DNA of 64,000 nucleotides from Tranzscheliella williamsii (lineage: Eukaryota > Basidiomycota > Ustilaginomycetes > Ustilaginales > Ustilaginaceae), in contig JALBYF010000061.1 in NCBI GenBank assembly GCA_023212725.1, positions 45,681 to 109,680 on the forward strand, in the 5' to 3' direction. The notes beneath the pieces were generated by a model. The model was given only the letters and a program-made list of their open reading frames with translations. It did no database searches and had not been told where the DNA came from. Made by a program: the position numbers and the translations under genes. Shown one piece after another: positions 33,321 to 44,681 of the stretch; position 1 is the stretch's first letter; every line of letters begins with the position of its first letter.

Positions 33321-35241
33321 TCACAATTCATCCTTGACGACAGGGGATGGCGACGGCGTGCTTGGCGGGTTGGTTTCGGTAGGGAAACAGACGGCCGGGG
33401 TGGAGACCTTGATCGAATAGATGCACTTCTCTGCCTCAAAGACGTCCAGCACGGCATTGCTGGTGTCGCAGACCAGGTCGACGATCGCGCTCCTTTCCGG
33501 GCCGTTCCAGCACTTTTGTCCTCGGGCGTAGATCTGTTGCAACCAATAGCCGTCCTCTGCTTCGTCCATGTTGTTTTGTGGATTCCAGTTGGCAAAGGTT
33601 CCCAGCGAGATCGTGCCTCCGCCGTTGTTAGGAATCTGGTTGGCCCTGCCGAAGAAGCAGTACTCGTATGTGTACTCTCCCATATCCTTGGAGACGCACT
33701 TGTTCTCCAGCGCTTTGAACTCCATCTGCCGACCGTATCTAGACCCAAAGCCCTTGAGCTTGGTCTGGCGTTGTTCGAGGTCGTTGCGCGTGTTGGAAAG
33801 GTGGAGCGAGGCATCGGCATGTGCCTTGCGGGCGGCTGCAACGTTTTCGGGCTCGTCGCCGTCGTGACCGCTCTTGGGCCGCATCCTCTTGACATCGGTA
33901 ATGATGTTGGCTTTGATGAGCACGTCGAGCAGAGTGTCCACCATGGCTTCGAAGTACGGCACCAGCGTGTCGGGCAGATACTCGTGGATGCGGAAGAGGA
34001 GGCCGCCGTCCGTCTCTGCGGCCACACGCGTGTCGGCAGCCCCAACGAGGCCGCCGTCCATAACGTCGAGCGGATCCTCGGCGAGCAATTCATCCAACTT
34101 GGACGCAGGCCACTCGCCTTGGTCGAAGAGGTCGTTCAGCTTCTGGCTGTTGCCACCGAGCTCGTTCTCCGGCAACGCGTCTTGGGTGGAGTCGGCTGCC
34201 TTGCTGTCGTTCTCAGCCGATGGCATGCCACGCCACTCTTTGTAAGCGACCACGGCGCCCTTGACGGCCATATCCTGGTAGTTGGGGTTGTAGCCTTTGG
34301 CGAGATCGTCGAGCAAGAGAGTGAGCGTTGTGAGCTCTTGCTTCAATGCATTATTTCGAGTCTGGAGCGACTTGACAGCAGACTGATAAGCGGTCAGTTT
34401 GGCATACAGAGGCGTCTTGATTTTGGCGTCAATGACGACTTTGTCGACGGTCTCTGCCCTTTGGAGATCTGCTTGCAGCCGCGCCTCCCGTTCGGTCGCC
34501 ACTTGCAGCTCGACTTCGAGTTTAGCAATCTCGGCGATGAGCGCCTCCCTGTCTTTCTTTCCTTCTGTGATATACTTGTCGCGAATCTTGCCGCCAGCTC
34601 TTCGAAGGTTGTCGAGCTCGGTCATCTTCTTGCGATGTTCTTTGCCCACCTTGTCGCAACGGTCTGGGCACGCGACTTTTCCATCGGTCTCATCAGTACC
34701 GTCGCAGCACTCAGGGTCGCAGATACCATCGTTGACGCGGTTGGAGCGGATACTGGCGGGAATGTGGCCACGATTGGCACAGTAAAAGGTCGAGTTGGGG
34801 CAAGCCGATGTGCCTGAGTCAGAACAAAGGAAGAAGGAATTGGTAGAAGTGAGCAAACGAGGTAGGGATACTTTGGATGCCGCAGGGCGAGCGTCGAGAA
34901 GGACTGACCTGGTTCATCTGAGCCGTCGGGACAGTCGCAGTAGTCGTCATTGAGAGCGTCCCAATAAAGGGTCTTGGAGCCGTCCAAACATCTGAAGGTC
35001 AGCTGTCCGTCTGGATCTGGGTGGGGCTGGTATCTTGCCAAGTCTGTCAAAAGTCCAACGCGAAACAGGTGTGGAAGCGGCGATAGAGGGTCAGCGGGAT
35101 CTCGGCGAGGACAAAGAGATGTGGCTTGAACCTACCTGACGGCGGAACACCTCGTGGCTCTCTGATCGAGGCAGAGGTAGATGCCGAAGCCGACAGGACA
35201 CCGACGGCGAGCGTAGCAACGGCGAGATGGATGCGGACCAT
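33321..35241 (-). CDS. GTB1: Glucosidase II beta (regulatory) subunit
   Basis: Three exons: 35241-35136, 35043-34909, 34813-33321 (577 aa). It is the non-catalytic partner of ER glucosidase II, which trims the inner glucoses from N-glycans in the calnexin cycle. A signal peptide (MVRIHLAVATLAVGVLSASA) is followed by two Cys-rich LDLa-like repeats (NDDYCDCPDGSDEPG and VNDGICDPECCDGTDE), a long coiled coil (about 145-250) and an acidic middle region. The MRH mannose-binding domain at about 430-550 has GEYTYEYCFFGRANQIP and KCWNGPERSA. The protein ends KDEL, an ER-retrieval signal. Introns fall in the Cys-rich region. Confidence 0.95.
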
Positions 35242-35855
35242 ACTGTCTCGGCCAAGGCACCAAGCAGGAAGCAGTAGCGTGCAAGCGTAGCGAGAGGCGG
35301 CGGAAAGAAGGTGGAAAGGAGGTGAAAGGTAGACGAGGGCTGGCCGTGGCTCGTGCCCGCTCTCCTTAAGGCGAGAAGGTTCGGGCACCAACAAACTCAA
35401 ACATCACGCAGCGGTGCGCCATGATCCATCGGGATCTCAATCGCGAATCCTTGTCCCCATTTCTCCCGATCAGATCGGGGGCCGACCCTTTGCGTCTCCG
35501 TTCTCGGCGCTTTGAACGGAACTGACATGAACTTGGCCAGCAAGCACATCGTCTTTCCGCCTCTTCGCTGTCCCTTTCGTACCTCTTGCACCTCTCTGCC
35601 GCAAGCCAGGCCGACCAACCAACAAACCACGGCCACGGCGGACAAGGAGCAAGGCACAGCAAGCCGGACCACGGAGTCAGATGTCGACGGTGGAAGAAGC
35701 TGTTCACGCGGTGGGGCTGTCGACACCCTCATCTGCGTCGGTCGCGAGTGGGGCTGCTTCGCCCTCGGGTCTGCATCGCAGCCGGTAAATTTCTGTGTAG
35801 TAGCGGGTGTCGCGGTGGGCGCAACTGACCGCAGCCCGCGTGCTGGCTGGGCCTG
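35242..35855. other. Divergent promoter of GTB1 and dynein light-chain gene
   Basis: 614 bp, no recognised gene. Confidence 0.45.
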
Positions 35856-36602
35856 ATGCCGCCTAGGTTCGACGCTTCTGTTTTGCAGCCGCAACTGTCC
35901 CAGATCCTCGCCTCGCGCTTGAGATCGGCATGCTGGGACAAGTCGGACAGGGATAAGAACCGCGCCTTGAGCAGATCCATCGCCGAGGCCATCAAATCCA
36001 AAATGCTCGGTAGGTGCTCTCTCGTCGCTGACAGCCTCGCGCGCGCCGCTTCTACGCTGCTGATGCCGCGCGCCGCTCTACCTGGTCCCCCGCATCACAA
36101 CAGAGATCGAGCCCAAAGGTGAGTTCCAGCACCCTCACCTCCGAGCATATCCCTCTCGACGGGGCTCTCACCGGAACGCGTTTCACTGCGGCAGGCTTCA
36201 AGTTTATTGTACAGGTTCAGTTGGTCGAGAATCTGGGCCAAGGCGGACGGTGGGTATTGCGCAGCGGCGGCGCTTGAGGCTCGCGCCTGCTTCTGACGAT
36301 GCGCTGCTCCTTTTTCTGTCTGGCTGCTATGTCTGACTCGCGCTATAGAGGTGAGTCTGCCGCGGCGTACGTTTCGGGGCGCGTTGCATCCTGACGCTAA
36401 GCTGGCCCTCTCTGCATCACAGCCGACCTGGCGTGCCACTGGGAAGACACGGATACTGTGATACAGGACATGTACTCCAACGTAGGCATCTGCTCGTCCC
36501 ATCCCGTAGCAGTTTGGCTTGGTAGGCTCACCTCGTGGATTTCTGGCTTCTCGACAGGTCACGCTCATCTGCACAGTACTCTGCTTTGCTATTCGGACCT
36601 GA
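35856..36602 (+). CDS. Tctex-1-type dynein light chain
   Basis: Six-exon model: 35856-36009, 36104-36118 (15 nt), 36195-36249, 36349-36350 (2 nt), 36423-36481, 36558-36602. The exons total 330 nt, coding for 109 aa, close to the usual 110-115. Tctex light chains bind the dynein intermediate chain and help attach cargo. The joined protein has the family core: KMLEIEPKGFKFIVQVQLV, GQGGRADLACHWEDTD, and the C-terminal strand VTLICTVLCFAIRT. All introns are GT/AG. Joining exon 3 (phase 2) directly to exon 5 breaks the frame; inserting AG between CTATAG and GTGAGT restores CGA-GCC (Arg-Ala). The 2-nt exon is a sequence-based inference. Confidence 0.78.
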
Positions 36603-36722
36603 TCCAAGTGCCCCCTTGTTGATTGTACCCAGGCTGTGCATGTGCGGCTGTGTGTGAGCCCGGGCAGGAGTGGTAGTGGCCTCGTTGGGGAGTCGGGCAG
36701 CAGGAGTCCGGTGGAGAAGGGG

Positions 36723-37104
36723 TCACGCGTCTTCAAGGTTGCGGTCGAGGAAGTCCTTGAGCAGCGACATGATGTGGCTCTTGACGTGGGGCGGCAGTGT
36801 GTCTGCGCAGGCACACGGGGGAGAAGTAGTGTCAGCAGGGCGCAGCGGGGTGGCGAGGCGGAGGCAAGAGACACTCACCTTTGGCGTGGGGGATGAGGTG
36901 GTCGATCAGGCTCGGCACGCTCAGCTCGGCCTGTGCGCGTGCCTTGTGCGTGGCGTGCTCGCGGAAGCTGCTCTCCCATCCGCACTCGTCCAGCATCCGC
37001 TTGAGCAGATTGCACAGCTTCTGCCACTCGCCCGACGCCACCAGCCGCTGATGCAGTGCTTGGTACAGCTCGTCGCCGCCTGCGCCGATCTCTCCCTCCT
37101 CCAT
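36723..37104 (-). CDS. SUS1: Transcription and mRNA export factor Sus1/ENY2
   Basis: Two exons, 37104-36879 and 36802-36723 (76-bp intron), coding for 101 aa, the family size. Sus1 is a small all-helical subunit of the SAGA deubiquitinase module and of the TREX-2 export complex at nuclear pores. Helices match ENY2: DELYQALHQRLVASGEWQKL, LKRMLDECGWESSFREHA, VPSLIDHLIPHAKD, and a final LPPHVKSHIMSLLKDFLD. The chosen ATG gives MEEGEIGAGG; in-frame sequence continues upstream, so a longer start is possible but not needed. It converges on the dynein light-chain gene (120 bp) and diverges from SFM1. Confidence 0.92.
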
Positions 37105-37360
37105 CTCCGAGCGGGCAAATGCTAGCGCACCGTGGTCCAAACCAGACCGTCGATCGATGCGTCGGTTCGAGCTGCAAGTAAGCAGGAACAGCGCTATGTA
37201 CAGCGGGTGGGATAGTAAGATTGCCTCGGAAGTCGGGCTTGCGGTTCTTTTTCTAGACGATTTTGGGATGAATATTGGATTTTCTACGTCTTCTCTTTCT
37301 GTCAAAGGTCCATCAACTGGCGATACAGTATCGCACTTTGCTGCGGGGTTACGTTGCACG

Positions 37361-38237
37361 ATGTCTGGAGTGGAGGGCAGCCAGAGGCCTCAGTATGTGA
37401 TCGAGCACATGGAGGAGGACGATCCGGATGCGCCGTCGGTGTTTCCCGAGTGGGCGTTGCTGGAGTATCGCCATATGCTGCAGCTGGTGGGGCCGGGCTC
37501 GGTGGTGCACTTTACCTCGCTGTCGCATGCATCGGTGGAGTCGCTGCGGCGGTCGCTGGAGGCGTCCGCGTCTGCGGGGGCGCGGGCGCAGAGCGCGTTC
37601 GAGCTGCATACTGCCAGCATCACGACGCTGATGGAGCAGCGCGGGGTGGCCAAGACCGAGGTGTGTCTGCTGGACCCCAAGGCGCCGTATGCGGTCTCTA
37701 TCACCGACGCGGGTCGGGTGGCCAGCGCTACCAAGCCATCCGCCGCACACGGCCCGTTCCGGTTCTTTCTCTACGGCGGCATCCTCGGCGACGACCCGCC
37801 GCGCGACAGGACCTCGTCGCTCCGCCAGCTAGGCTTTCCCTCGCGCCACCTCGGCGCCGTCCAGATGACCACCGACACCGCCCTCGGCGTCACAAAGCGC
37901 TGCGTCGAAGACGGATACCGCCTCCATCTCCCCGACACCCGCGAGCAGGAGCTCGCCTGGGGCGACTCCGCCGCCTCCCCCCACGCCCTACGCTGGGTCG
38001 ACCATCCCGAACTCTCTTTCGGCAGAGGCGAAAGCGTAAGTACCACCCCGCATTTCCATCTCCGCATCCCGCCCTAACCACCCTCTCCCCCGCGCCGTAA
38101 CACAGGTCCAGATGCCATTCCGATACATGGTCGACGAGACCCGCCCCGCACCGTCCCCCGACGCCCTCGAACCGCTGATGCCCGACGGCATGCGCCAGCT
38201 CATCCAGAAGGACCTCGGCCGCAGTTTTGAATTCTAG
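37361..38237 (+). CDS. SFM1: SPOUT-family protein arginine methyltransferase Sfm1
   Basis: Two exons, 37361-38035 and 38106-38237 (70-bp intron), coding for 268 aa. Yeast Sfm1 methylates an Arg of ribosomal protein uS3 (Rps3). The sequence has the family start YVIEHMEEDDP, then PEWALLEYRHMLQLVG, KTEVCLLDPKA and the SPOUT knot/SAM-binding segment FFLYGGILGDDPPRDRTS. LGAVQMTTDTALGVTK follows, then the C-terminal DHPELSF and MPFRYMVDE. It is longer than the 213-aa yeast protein because of polar insertions near residues 50-80 and 100-125. The start ATG lies 256 bp from that of SUS1, in a shared divergent promoter. Confidence 0.92.
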
Positions 38238-38528
38238 TCTGCCGGCCGCACACTGCCGCACCCTATTTTCGCCCTTAGCCCTCACAGTCTCGTCCGAAGC
38301 GCATCGTCGGTGAGCAATGTTGGGAGCAGTTGAATACCCAATGGGAAAAGCAAGGCGGGGATGCGTGGTCTTCTACAAGTACACTGTTGAAACATGGTCT
38401 TCCGCATATGCGAGAGATAAGATACGGCCGGCGATGACATCCCTAAAGGAATGCGGGGAAGGGCGGGGGGCGGAGAAACAGAAACGGGGACCAAGGCAGC
38501 GGGGGAAAGAAGAAGGCAGAAAGGGATG

Positions 38529-39887
38529 CTATTTCTTGATCAGCGAGAGGAACTCTTCGCGGGTCTTCTGTCGGTCGCGGAAGACGCCGAGCATGCAGCT
38601 AGTGACGGTCGAGGCGCCGGGCTTCTGGACGCCCCGCATGGCCATGCAGAGATGCTCGCACTCGACCACGACGGCGACGCCCTGCGGCCGCAGCGCCTCG
38701 TCGAGCGCCAGCGCCACCTGCTTGGTCAGCCGCTCCTGCACCTGCAGCCGCCGTGCAAACGTCTCGGCGATGCGGGCAAGCTTGGACAGCCCAATCACCA
38801 GCCGGTTGGGGATATATCCAATGTGGATCTTGCCCGTAAAAGGCACCATGTGATGCTCGCAGAGCGAGAAAATCTCAATGTCCCTGACAATCACCATCTC
38901 GTCGTGCTCCTCGTCAAAGATGGCGTTGGCGATCACGTCGCTCAGCCGGACTTCGTAGCCTCGCGTCATCCACAGTAGCGCCTTTGCATATCGTTCTGGC
39001 GTCTTGGCCAGTCCTGCACGCGAAGGATCTTCGCCGATACATTCCAGCACCGTCTGGATCGCCGTCGCCAAACGCTTCTGGTTCGCTTCCGCCTGAGCCG
39101 CAGTGTGGTTGAGCCGATCCAGCGTAGCTTTTGCGGGCCAGCCCAAGCCGTCCTTGTCCATGACCGGTGTCTGTGCGCCGCTCTGATTCCAGGAGGAGCC
39201 GATATAGGTCCTCTCGCCCGTGGGTGTGCCCAGACCGCCGCCTCGGGTCTGGGCCAGCAGGTCCAGATCCGGGTTGATCTGTGTCGAGGGCGCGCCATGG
39301 CGAGCTGCCATGGCCTGCATGGAGCTGGAGCGGGAAAGCAGCGCCGTAGCTGCCGCGCGCGCGTTCGAGTGAGCTTGGCTGTTGCCGAAGAGTCCTGCCT
39401 GCGATGGGGGCGACATGGTGGCCTGTACGTAGGAGGAAGAGCTGGATGGCGCACCCGGACTTGCCGAGCCGAGATTAAGCGTAGACACCCCGTTGGCAAG
39501 CGCAGCCGGCGAGACGGACGACGGCGGACGTGCACGGCGAGCCGGCTGGTCAGTGGTCGCAGACGACGACAAAGGCACGGCATCCTCCAGTACGACCGGG
39601 CCCGGATCACGGCCGCACTCGAGCCCGTTCCCGTCGGGCGCATACTGGTCCTCAGACGCGGCCGCAGAGCGATGCGAAGACGGAAGCGGATGGGCAGCGG
39701 AACTAAGCTGGTCCGTAAGGCCTCTCAGCTCACCCGAAGACATATTTGCGCGGTTCAGCGCCGATGCGAAAAAGCTGTCGAAGAAGGCGTCGCCGGACCG
39801 GACCTGGTCTCCTACAGCAGCAGGCCTGTCGGTAGAAGGGGGTGAGCCAGACGCAGCGGCAGGCGTTGGCGGGGACGTGCCTTCCAT
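38529..39887 (-). CDS. FOL2: GTP cyclohydrolase I
   Basis: Converts GTP to 7,8-dihydroneopterin triphosphate, the first step to folate (and tetrahydropterins). Length is 452 aa against about 240 in yeast. Residues 1-240 are a Ser/Ala/Gly-rich, probably disordered extension; the catalytic domain fills the C-terminal 200. Zinc ligands are Cys343 and His346 (LCEHHMVPF) and Cys414 ([10 protein letters not shown]). [20 protein letters not shown] and QERLTKQVA are the conserved homodecamer core. The start is the first ATG. An internal start nearer the catalytic core is possible if the extension is not translated. It diverges from the BOL3-like gene (346 bp). Confidence 0.93.
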   Translation of the reverse strand: MEGTSPPTPAAASGSPPSTDRPAAVGDQVRSGDAFFDSFFASALNRANMSSGELRGLTDQLSSAAHPLPSSHRSAAASEDQYAPDGNGLECGRDPGPVVLEDAVPLSSSATTDQPARRARPPSSVSPAALANGVSTLNLGSASPGAPSSSSSYVQATMSPPSQAGLFGNSQAHSNARAAATALLSRSSSMQAMAARHGAPSTQINPDLDLLAQTRGGGLGTPTGERTYIGSSWNQSGAQTPVMDKDGLGWPAKATLDRLNHTAAQAEANQKRLATAIQTVLECIGEDPSRAGLAKTPERYAKALLWMTRGYEVRLSDVIANAIFDEEHDEMVIVRDIEIFSLCEHHMVPFTGKIHIGYIPNRLVIGLSKLARIAETFARRLQVQERLTKQVALALDEALRPQGVAVVVECEHLCMAMRGVQKPGASTVTSCMLGVFRDRQKTREEFLSLIKK

Positions 39888-40233
39888 GACGATGGCAAGA
39901 CCGAACGGGCGCTGCGAGCAGCGTATGGATGGTCAATCGGAGTATGATGCGGTGGTCGAGAACGAATGTGATAGCCAATCCTTCCTATAAGTTTGTGGTA
40001 ATTTCTTTCTGATGTGAGTGAAAGCGTACGGCCGTGCATTTGCAGTTACCTATGCTAAGAGTCATACAAACGCGTCCCCGATCGAGATGGATCACGGCCC
40101 GATTTCAAGTCACGGATCTCGGGGGATTGGTAATCCAGTAATGCCGTCCGAGCTAATACTCCGTTCGCCATTCCTGCCTAGCCATCGAGCCGTCCACAGT
40201 CGACCCTGTGAACCTGTCTAACCTGCCTGCGCC
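39888..40233. other. Divergent promoter of FOL2 and BOL3-like gene
   Basis: 346 bp, no further feature recognised. Confidence 0.5.
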
Positions 40234-40817
40234 ATGTCACTGCCGTTGTACAGGGGATTGCGCCTTCCCGGCGCTGGTATCCGGGCGGCGCTTCCCGTAC
40301 GGGCGAGAACATTCGCCGCTTCCACGATCTCACCGAGTAGTCAATCCGCTCCTTCGACGGGAAGCCAAGCGGACGCGGCAGCGGCGGAGGTCACCGCCGG
40401 CGAGCAGAAGATTGCCGAGCTCCTCTCCAAGCGCTTCGCTCCCAGTGTCCTCAAGGTGCAGGACGTCAGTGGTAGGTGGTCTCTCCCGCCCGCCCATTCC
40501 CCGCGCTCGTGAGACTGACAGCACTGGCATCCATCGCCACGGCGGCAGGCGGATGTGGCAGCTTCTACGCCATCCAGCTGTCTTCAAAGGAGTTCAAAGG
40601 CATTCCTACAGTAAAGGCGCATCGACTTGTCAACCAGGAGCTCAAAGACGTCATCAAGGACATACACGGCCTGCAGGTGAGTGCCCCCTCCACGCCAACC
40701 CGACACCGCTCCGCTCCCTCTGACTTCCCTTGCCCTTTCACATCAACGTTCTCCCGGCGTATCAACACTTTCGGCTTGCCTGGTCGACATCAGCTGAGCA
40801 CCCTGGCTGAAGACTAG
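40234..40817 (+). CDS. BOL3: Mitochondrial BolA-like protein (Bol3 type)
   Basis: Three exons, 40234-40471, 40549-40676 and 40794-40817, coding for 129 aa. Bol3 works with Nfu1 in late transfer of 4Fe-4S clusters to lipoyl synthase and succinate dehydrogenase. The first ~40 residues (MSLPLYRGLRLPGAGIRAAL, then PVRARTF) are Arg-rich and lack acidic residues, as in a matrix presequence. The BolA domain has the Bol3-type GGCGSFYAIQLSSKEFKG, then KAHRLVNQELKDVIKDIHGL with the invariant His. The last exon adds only LSTLAED. Exon lengths sum to whole codons and introns are GT/AG (77 and 117 bp). Confidence 0.9.
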
Positions 40818-41260
40818 ACCACAAGCACAAAGCTGGACAGGAAAGCACGAGCCTCGGCGTCAGCAAGTCCATGTACTTTATTTTACGGCATCCATCATTG
40901 CCGCTCCTTTGGCCATGATCACACACTGATCCGCATCTTATAAGCTCGAGACCTTGACTATGCATGACCCAGGCGCAAGCGGGTGTGATGATTTTCTGAT
41001 CTGGTTGTATTGGTGCCCCGAGCTAACGCCACGTTGCCGTCGAGGGCAAGCAACGCAAAAAGAGGTCTTGGTTTTGGGTAGTGCGTCCGAAGCTAAGATG
41101 CATATGTGAAAGGACAATGTTACATGCACTTCTTCGTGTCTAGCTGCGCAGCTGTTTCGGTACCGCCAAGCGGCGGGGCTACAAATCAGTCTGTAGCGGC
41201 CGACGACAAAAAAGAAGGCGAGAGAGAGAGTGGATGTGCGATCATGGCGGAAGCCGACAT
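40818..41260. other. Convergent 3' flanks of BOL3-like gene and RPS25
   Basis: 443 bp without a recognised gene. Confidence 0.5.
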
Positions 41261-41720
41261 TTACTCGGCCGAGGCACGAGTGTACACGAGCTGGCCGTGG
41301 TGGTGGATCAATCGCTTGATCTGTCCCTCTCGCTCAAGGTGCTGGATGGCGACACGGGCGAGCGAGCCGTTGATCTTCATTCGGTCGATCAAGGTAGACT
41401 GCGAGATCATCTTGAAGGTGGGCACCTCCTTGAGGATTCGGTCGTAGGTAGGTCGGTCAAGAACAACCATGTTCTGGGCCTGTTGCATGCGAAAAAGTCG
41501 TAGCGACAAGAAGGGAAGTTAGTGGGGCTGATCGACTAACGCTGGCAGCACAACGAAGACCTCGTGAACGCTGCCTTCCCTCGCGCTGTCTCCCTTTGGC
41601 GCGGATGGGCCAGCGAGCTTGTGGGATGCTTACCTTGTCCTTGACCTTGCCCTTGGACCACTTCTTCTTCTTGGCACTCTTGGTCGCCGCGGCGGCGATG
41701 GCAGCTTTCTTAGGCGGCAT
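41261..41720 (-). CDS. RPS25: 40S ribosomal protein S25 (eS25)
   Basis: Two exons, 41720-41634 and 41479-41261 (154-bp intron), coding for 101 aa. The basic N-terminus MPPKKAAIAAAATKSAKKKK runs into WSKGKVKDK, the eS25 signature. The second exon holds the winged-helix part: VVLDRPTYDRILKEVPTFKM, RMKINGSLARVAIQHLE and HGQLVYTRASAE. eS25 sits on the 40S head near the E site. An additional noncoding 5' exon is possible, as is common for ribosomal protein genes, but is not needed for the protein. Confidence 0.95.
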
Positions 41721-43098
41721 CTGATCAGCGGGTTATAGTAAGGGAGGGAAACGCAAGTCAGCAATCGACATGTCGTATCATGTGGTAAGCTGACCCTGTC
41801 CACATCGTCGGAAGCTTTGGAGACTATCGGGTGTAGGGATTATCGACGATCAAAGTGACGCAACAGGTTGGCGATGGTGGATGCCATTCCGTCTCCATCT
41901 TGCTCAAGTGCTATTCATCATGTGCTTCCAGTTGTTTTATGCTGTGCCGCATCACCACCCTCCATTGTCGGGAGCGCAAGCTCATATATGTCCATCCGAC
42001 GATCGTGGGCTCGGCATTCCCAAGCAGTAGCAACCAGTCGAACTCTTGCCAATCTGAAAGCCACAGCACGTGTGGGCGTGTCTACACGACAGATCCGACA
42101 ATAAGCCAAGTTATGCCATGGGTCAAACGAAGTTGAGATCCTGTTATGCTGGCGGGTTGTGTTGACTGCTGCACCCTCCGAATAGCTGCTCCAAAGCTGT
42201 CGAACGATGTTGCTGGTCCTGGAAGGTATGACTTTTGACTTACCTTGATGTGTTTGGTGGATGACGGAGAGGAAGGTCGGAAGTATGAAGCGGTTGACGA
42301 GCTTAGCACCTCTAACGCTGCACACGGCTCGCTGTGTTAGGATGCACTTGAGGCTTGCGCGCCAGTGCCATCTTGACTGGCAGCCAGCCAACAATATCTG
42401 CCATCTGCATTCAGCACGTGCCTCGCAGCACCTCGGCCGAGCTTAATTCTGCAGACATTTCGAGCCGCACCTGTTAGATTCCTTCGCCCGCACCCTATCG
42501 GACGAGACAACATCGTGTTCTCCTAGCATGTTAACACGCCAAGCGAGACCGTACTTTGCTATGAGACCACTGTAGGTAGGAAGATTGAGAAAGGGTCTTC
42601 ATCGTGTGGCTGCTGTGCGATGATGGGCGACTGGGTCACATGGGCTGCTTCGCGCCGTCCGGGTCGTGTGTGGCTAACGCTAGTCGGGCGCCGTATGCTT
42701 CCGGGCTCGCTTTGAATTGCACGGGCGCCGTCGCGGCCCTGGCGTTAGCGTACACGCCGGCGGTGCGGGCCTACAGACGACGCAGCTGACAGCTGCACCA
42801 GTCCATGATCTCTGCTCACCCGAAAGCAGAAATTGCCGAAACCACAGTCCAACACTACGACATGGAGCCAGCGTCCCAGAGCTGTTTTGCTAGCCACCGG
42901 TTCGCAACGCACAGCACCTTGCGTTATGCGACACTGTCCGACGAGGGCGCCCTAGATCACATAGACTACTTCTAGCCGACACGCGTCTCGAAAAGTGCGT
43001 AAAAAGGGATGCATTGCTCGTGTCTACAAGGCGGCGCAGCAGGGGGATCAAGCTGCCGGAAGGAAGATAGTGGACTGGATCGGACTGATACGAGAGGT
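41721..43098. other. Intergenic DNA between RPS25 and ATP7
   Basis: 1.4 kb with no supported gene. It should include the RPS25 promoter and the 3' region of ATP7. I could not confirm any snoRNA or tRNA in it by eye. Confidence 0.4.
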
Positions 43099-44092
43099 TT
43101 AGATGGCAGAGAGGTCTGAAGAAAGTGGTGGAAAGGACAAGAGATGGTCAGGATAGGGTTCATTACATCGCTATTGCGAAAGACGGTCGAGATGAAAGGG
43201 GCAGATGGTGCGAACTTACTGCCAAACTTCTCGTCGTAACCAGGAGTGGTCCACTTTCCCTTCTTGACCATCTCGTCGACGGTCTTGCCGATCTCGGGTC
43301 GCGCGGCAACGACATCGTCTACTGTAAGCTGGTCGAAAGGTCGGGCATCCTCAATGTTCTTGAGGGTGGCCTTGAGGTCTTTCAGTTCGGCCTCGATCTT
43401 GGAGGCAGTGGCCTGAGCTTGCTCCACCTGTCATTTACCAAGAAGAGGGCGGCAGCGAAAAGGCAAGCAAGGCAAGGCGTGTTAGTGAATCTGGGCTGCT
43501 TTTGACGCGGTACTACGGGAGCGATGTGATCGGCGTCGGGCGTGGACAAGCTGGTTGCATCACAGTGGCGGGGATGTACAGCGCCGGCATAGCAACGGTG
43601 TGATGGGGTCGGCAAAGCGTGCTAGCCGGTCGCACCCGGTCGCGCAAGATGTGCTAACCACAAGCCCGAGCCGGCAAGGCCCTAGTCACGGAGAAGCCAT
43701 GGCACAATGGCAGCACGTTGCGCGCAGCGGAGATGGCGGAGACTGAGGAGCGCTGGGCGAGGAGCGAAGAAATGGCGGCAAAGGCAATCGAGTGGAATAC
43801 GTACAGCCTTGGCTTCGAAAGCGTCGATGGCCTTGAGCTGAGCCTGGACATCGTAGGTGACAGGCTTGAATTCGGAGATGATCTTCTTGGCCTGAGAGAC
43901 GACGTCCTGGTTCCTCAAGACGTTGGCGTAGTGGGCGAAGTCGACATCGGTGGACTGCTGCTTGAGCTGTGCCAGAGTGCGACGGGCATCGTCGCTTCGC
44001 TTACGGAAGGCAGAGATCTGAGCGAGCGTATTCTTGCCAAGGCCAAGGTTGGCGATCTTGGAAAGGTCAGCTGCGGCAGCGCGGGCAGCCAT
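43099..44092 (-). CDS. ATP7: F1Fo-ATP synthase subunit d
   Basis: Three exons, 44092-43805, 43427-43220 and 43115-43099, coding for 170 aa (yeast Atp7 has 174). Subunit d is part of the peripheral stalk that holds F1 still against the rotor in the mitochondrial inner membrane. The first exon covers AADLSKIANLGLGKNTL, FRKRSDDARRTLAQLKQQ and DFAHYANVLRNQDVV. The second covers the helical EQAQATASKIEAELKDLK stretch and PFDQLTVDDVVAARPEIG. The 17-nt last exon supplies NLSAI after EKFG. Exon lengths sum to whole codons and all introns are GT/AG. The upstream intron is long (377 bp) for this window. Confidence 0.93.
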
Positions 44093-44681
44093 GTTGTCGT
44101 TGGTACAGGATGGGTGAAGCGAGAGGCGACGGGGATGGGCAAGGTGACAAAGAGCAAAGAGGTAGTGACTGACCAGTGTTTGCTGAACGACGACGACGAA
44201 GGCAGCCAAGTATCTAATCATTGGACGACTACGACCGACGATCACTTTTGGAGTTGAAATGAATTCTTCTTGACAATATCCAAATCCGTCCTGTGTATTC
44301 ATAGAGTATACCGGGCATAGCCGGACGCTGGACTACGTTACGGATTCGCATTCACGTACGAGTGAGCAAGTGGAGAAACGGCGCGCGAACCGACGTCTGT
44401 GCGTAGGGGCGTAAAGCTTGTGCACATGGCGCTAATCAAGCATGTCGCTCGTGCCTCCCTTCTCTACGTTGTCGGTCTCGTCACAGCTTTGGTAACCTCG
44501 TCACCTCCGTCACCCTCCGCGTCGCTCTTCGTCGTCAACCTCGTATCGGCGATAAGGCGTTTCTAGCGTCACTCCTCGTGGTCTACTGAACAAAGGGGGT
44601 CTAACGAGCGGACGGCGGATTTGTTATCTCACGTTACAACATCATTATACCTTGGGCGCAGAGTTCTCGTCTTCGGCCGTC
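44093..44681. other. Divergent promoter of ATP7 and PKA regulatory subunit
   Basis: 589 bp, no gene recognised. Confidence 0.5.

Noticed and set aside
33183..34817. 544-codon frame antisense to the glucosidase II beta gene
   Set aside because: Shadow frame with no family features; the sense protein has LDLa, MRH and KDEL marks.
36250..36422. Single 173-bp intron in the dynein light-chain gene
   Set aside because: Neither the GTGGGT nor the GTATTG donor joined to the CACAG acceptor keeps the conserved frame, so the two-intron model with a 2-nt exon is preferred.
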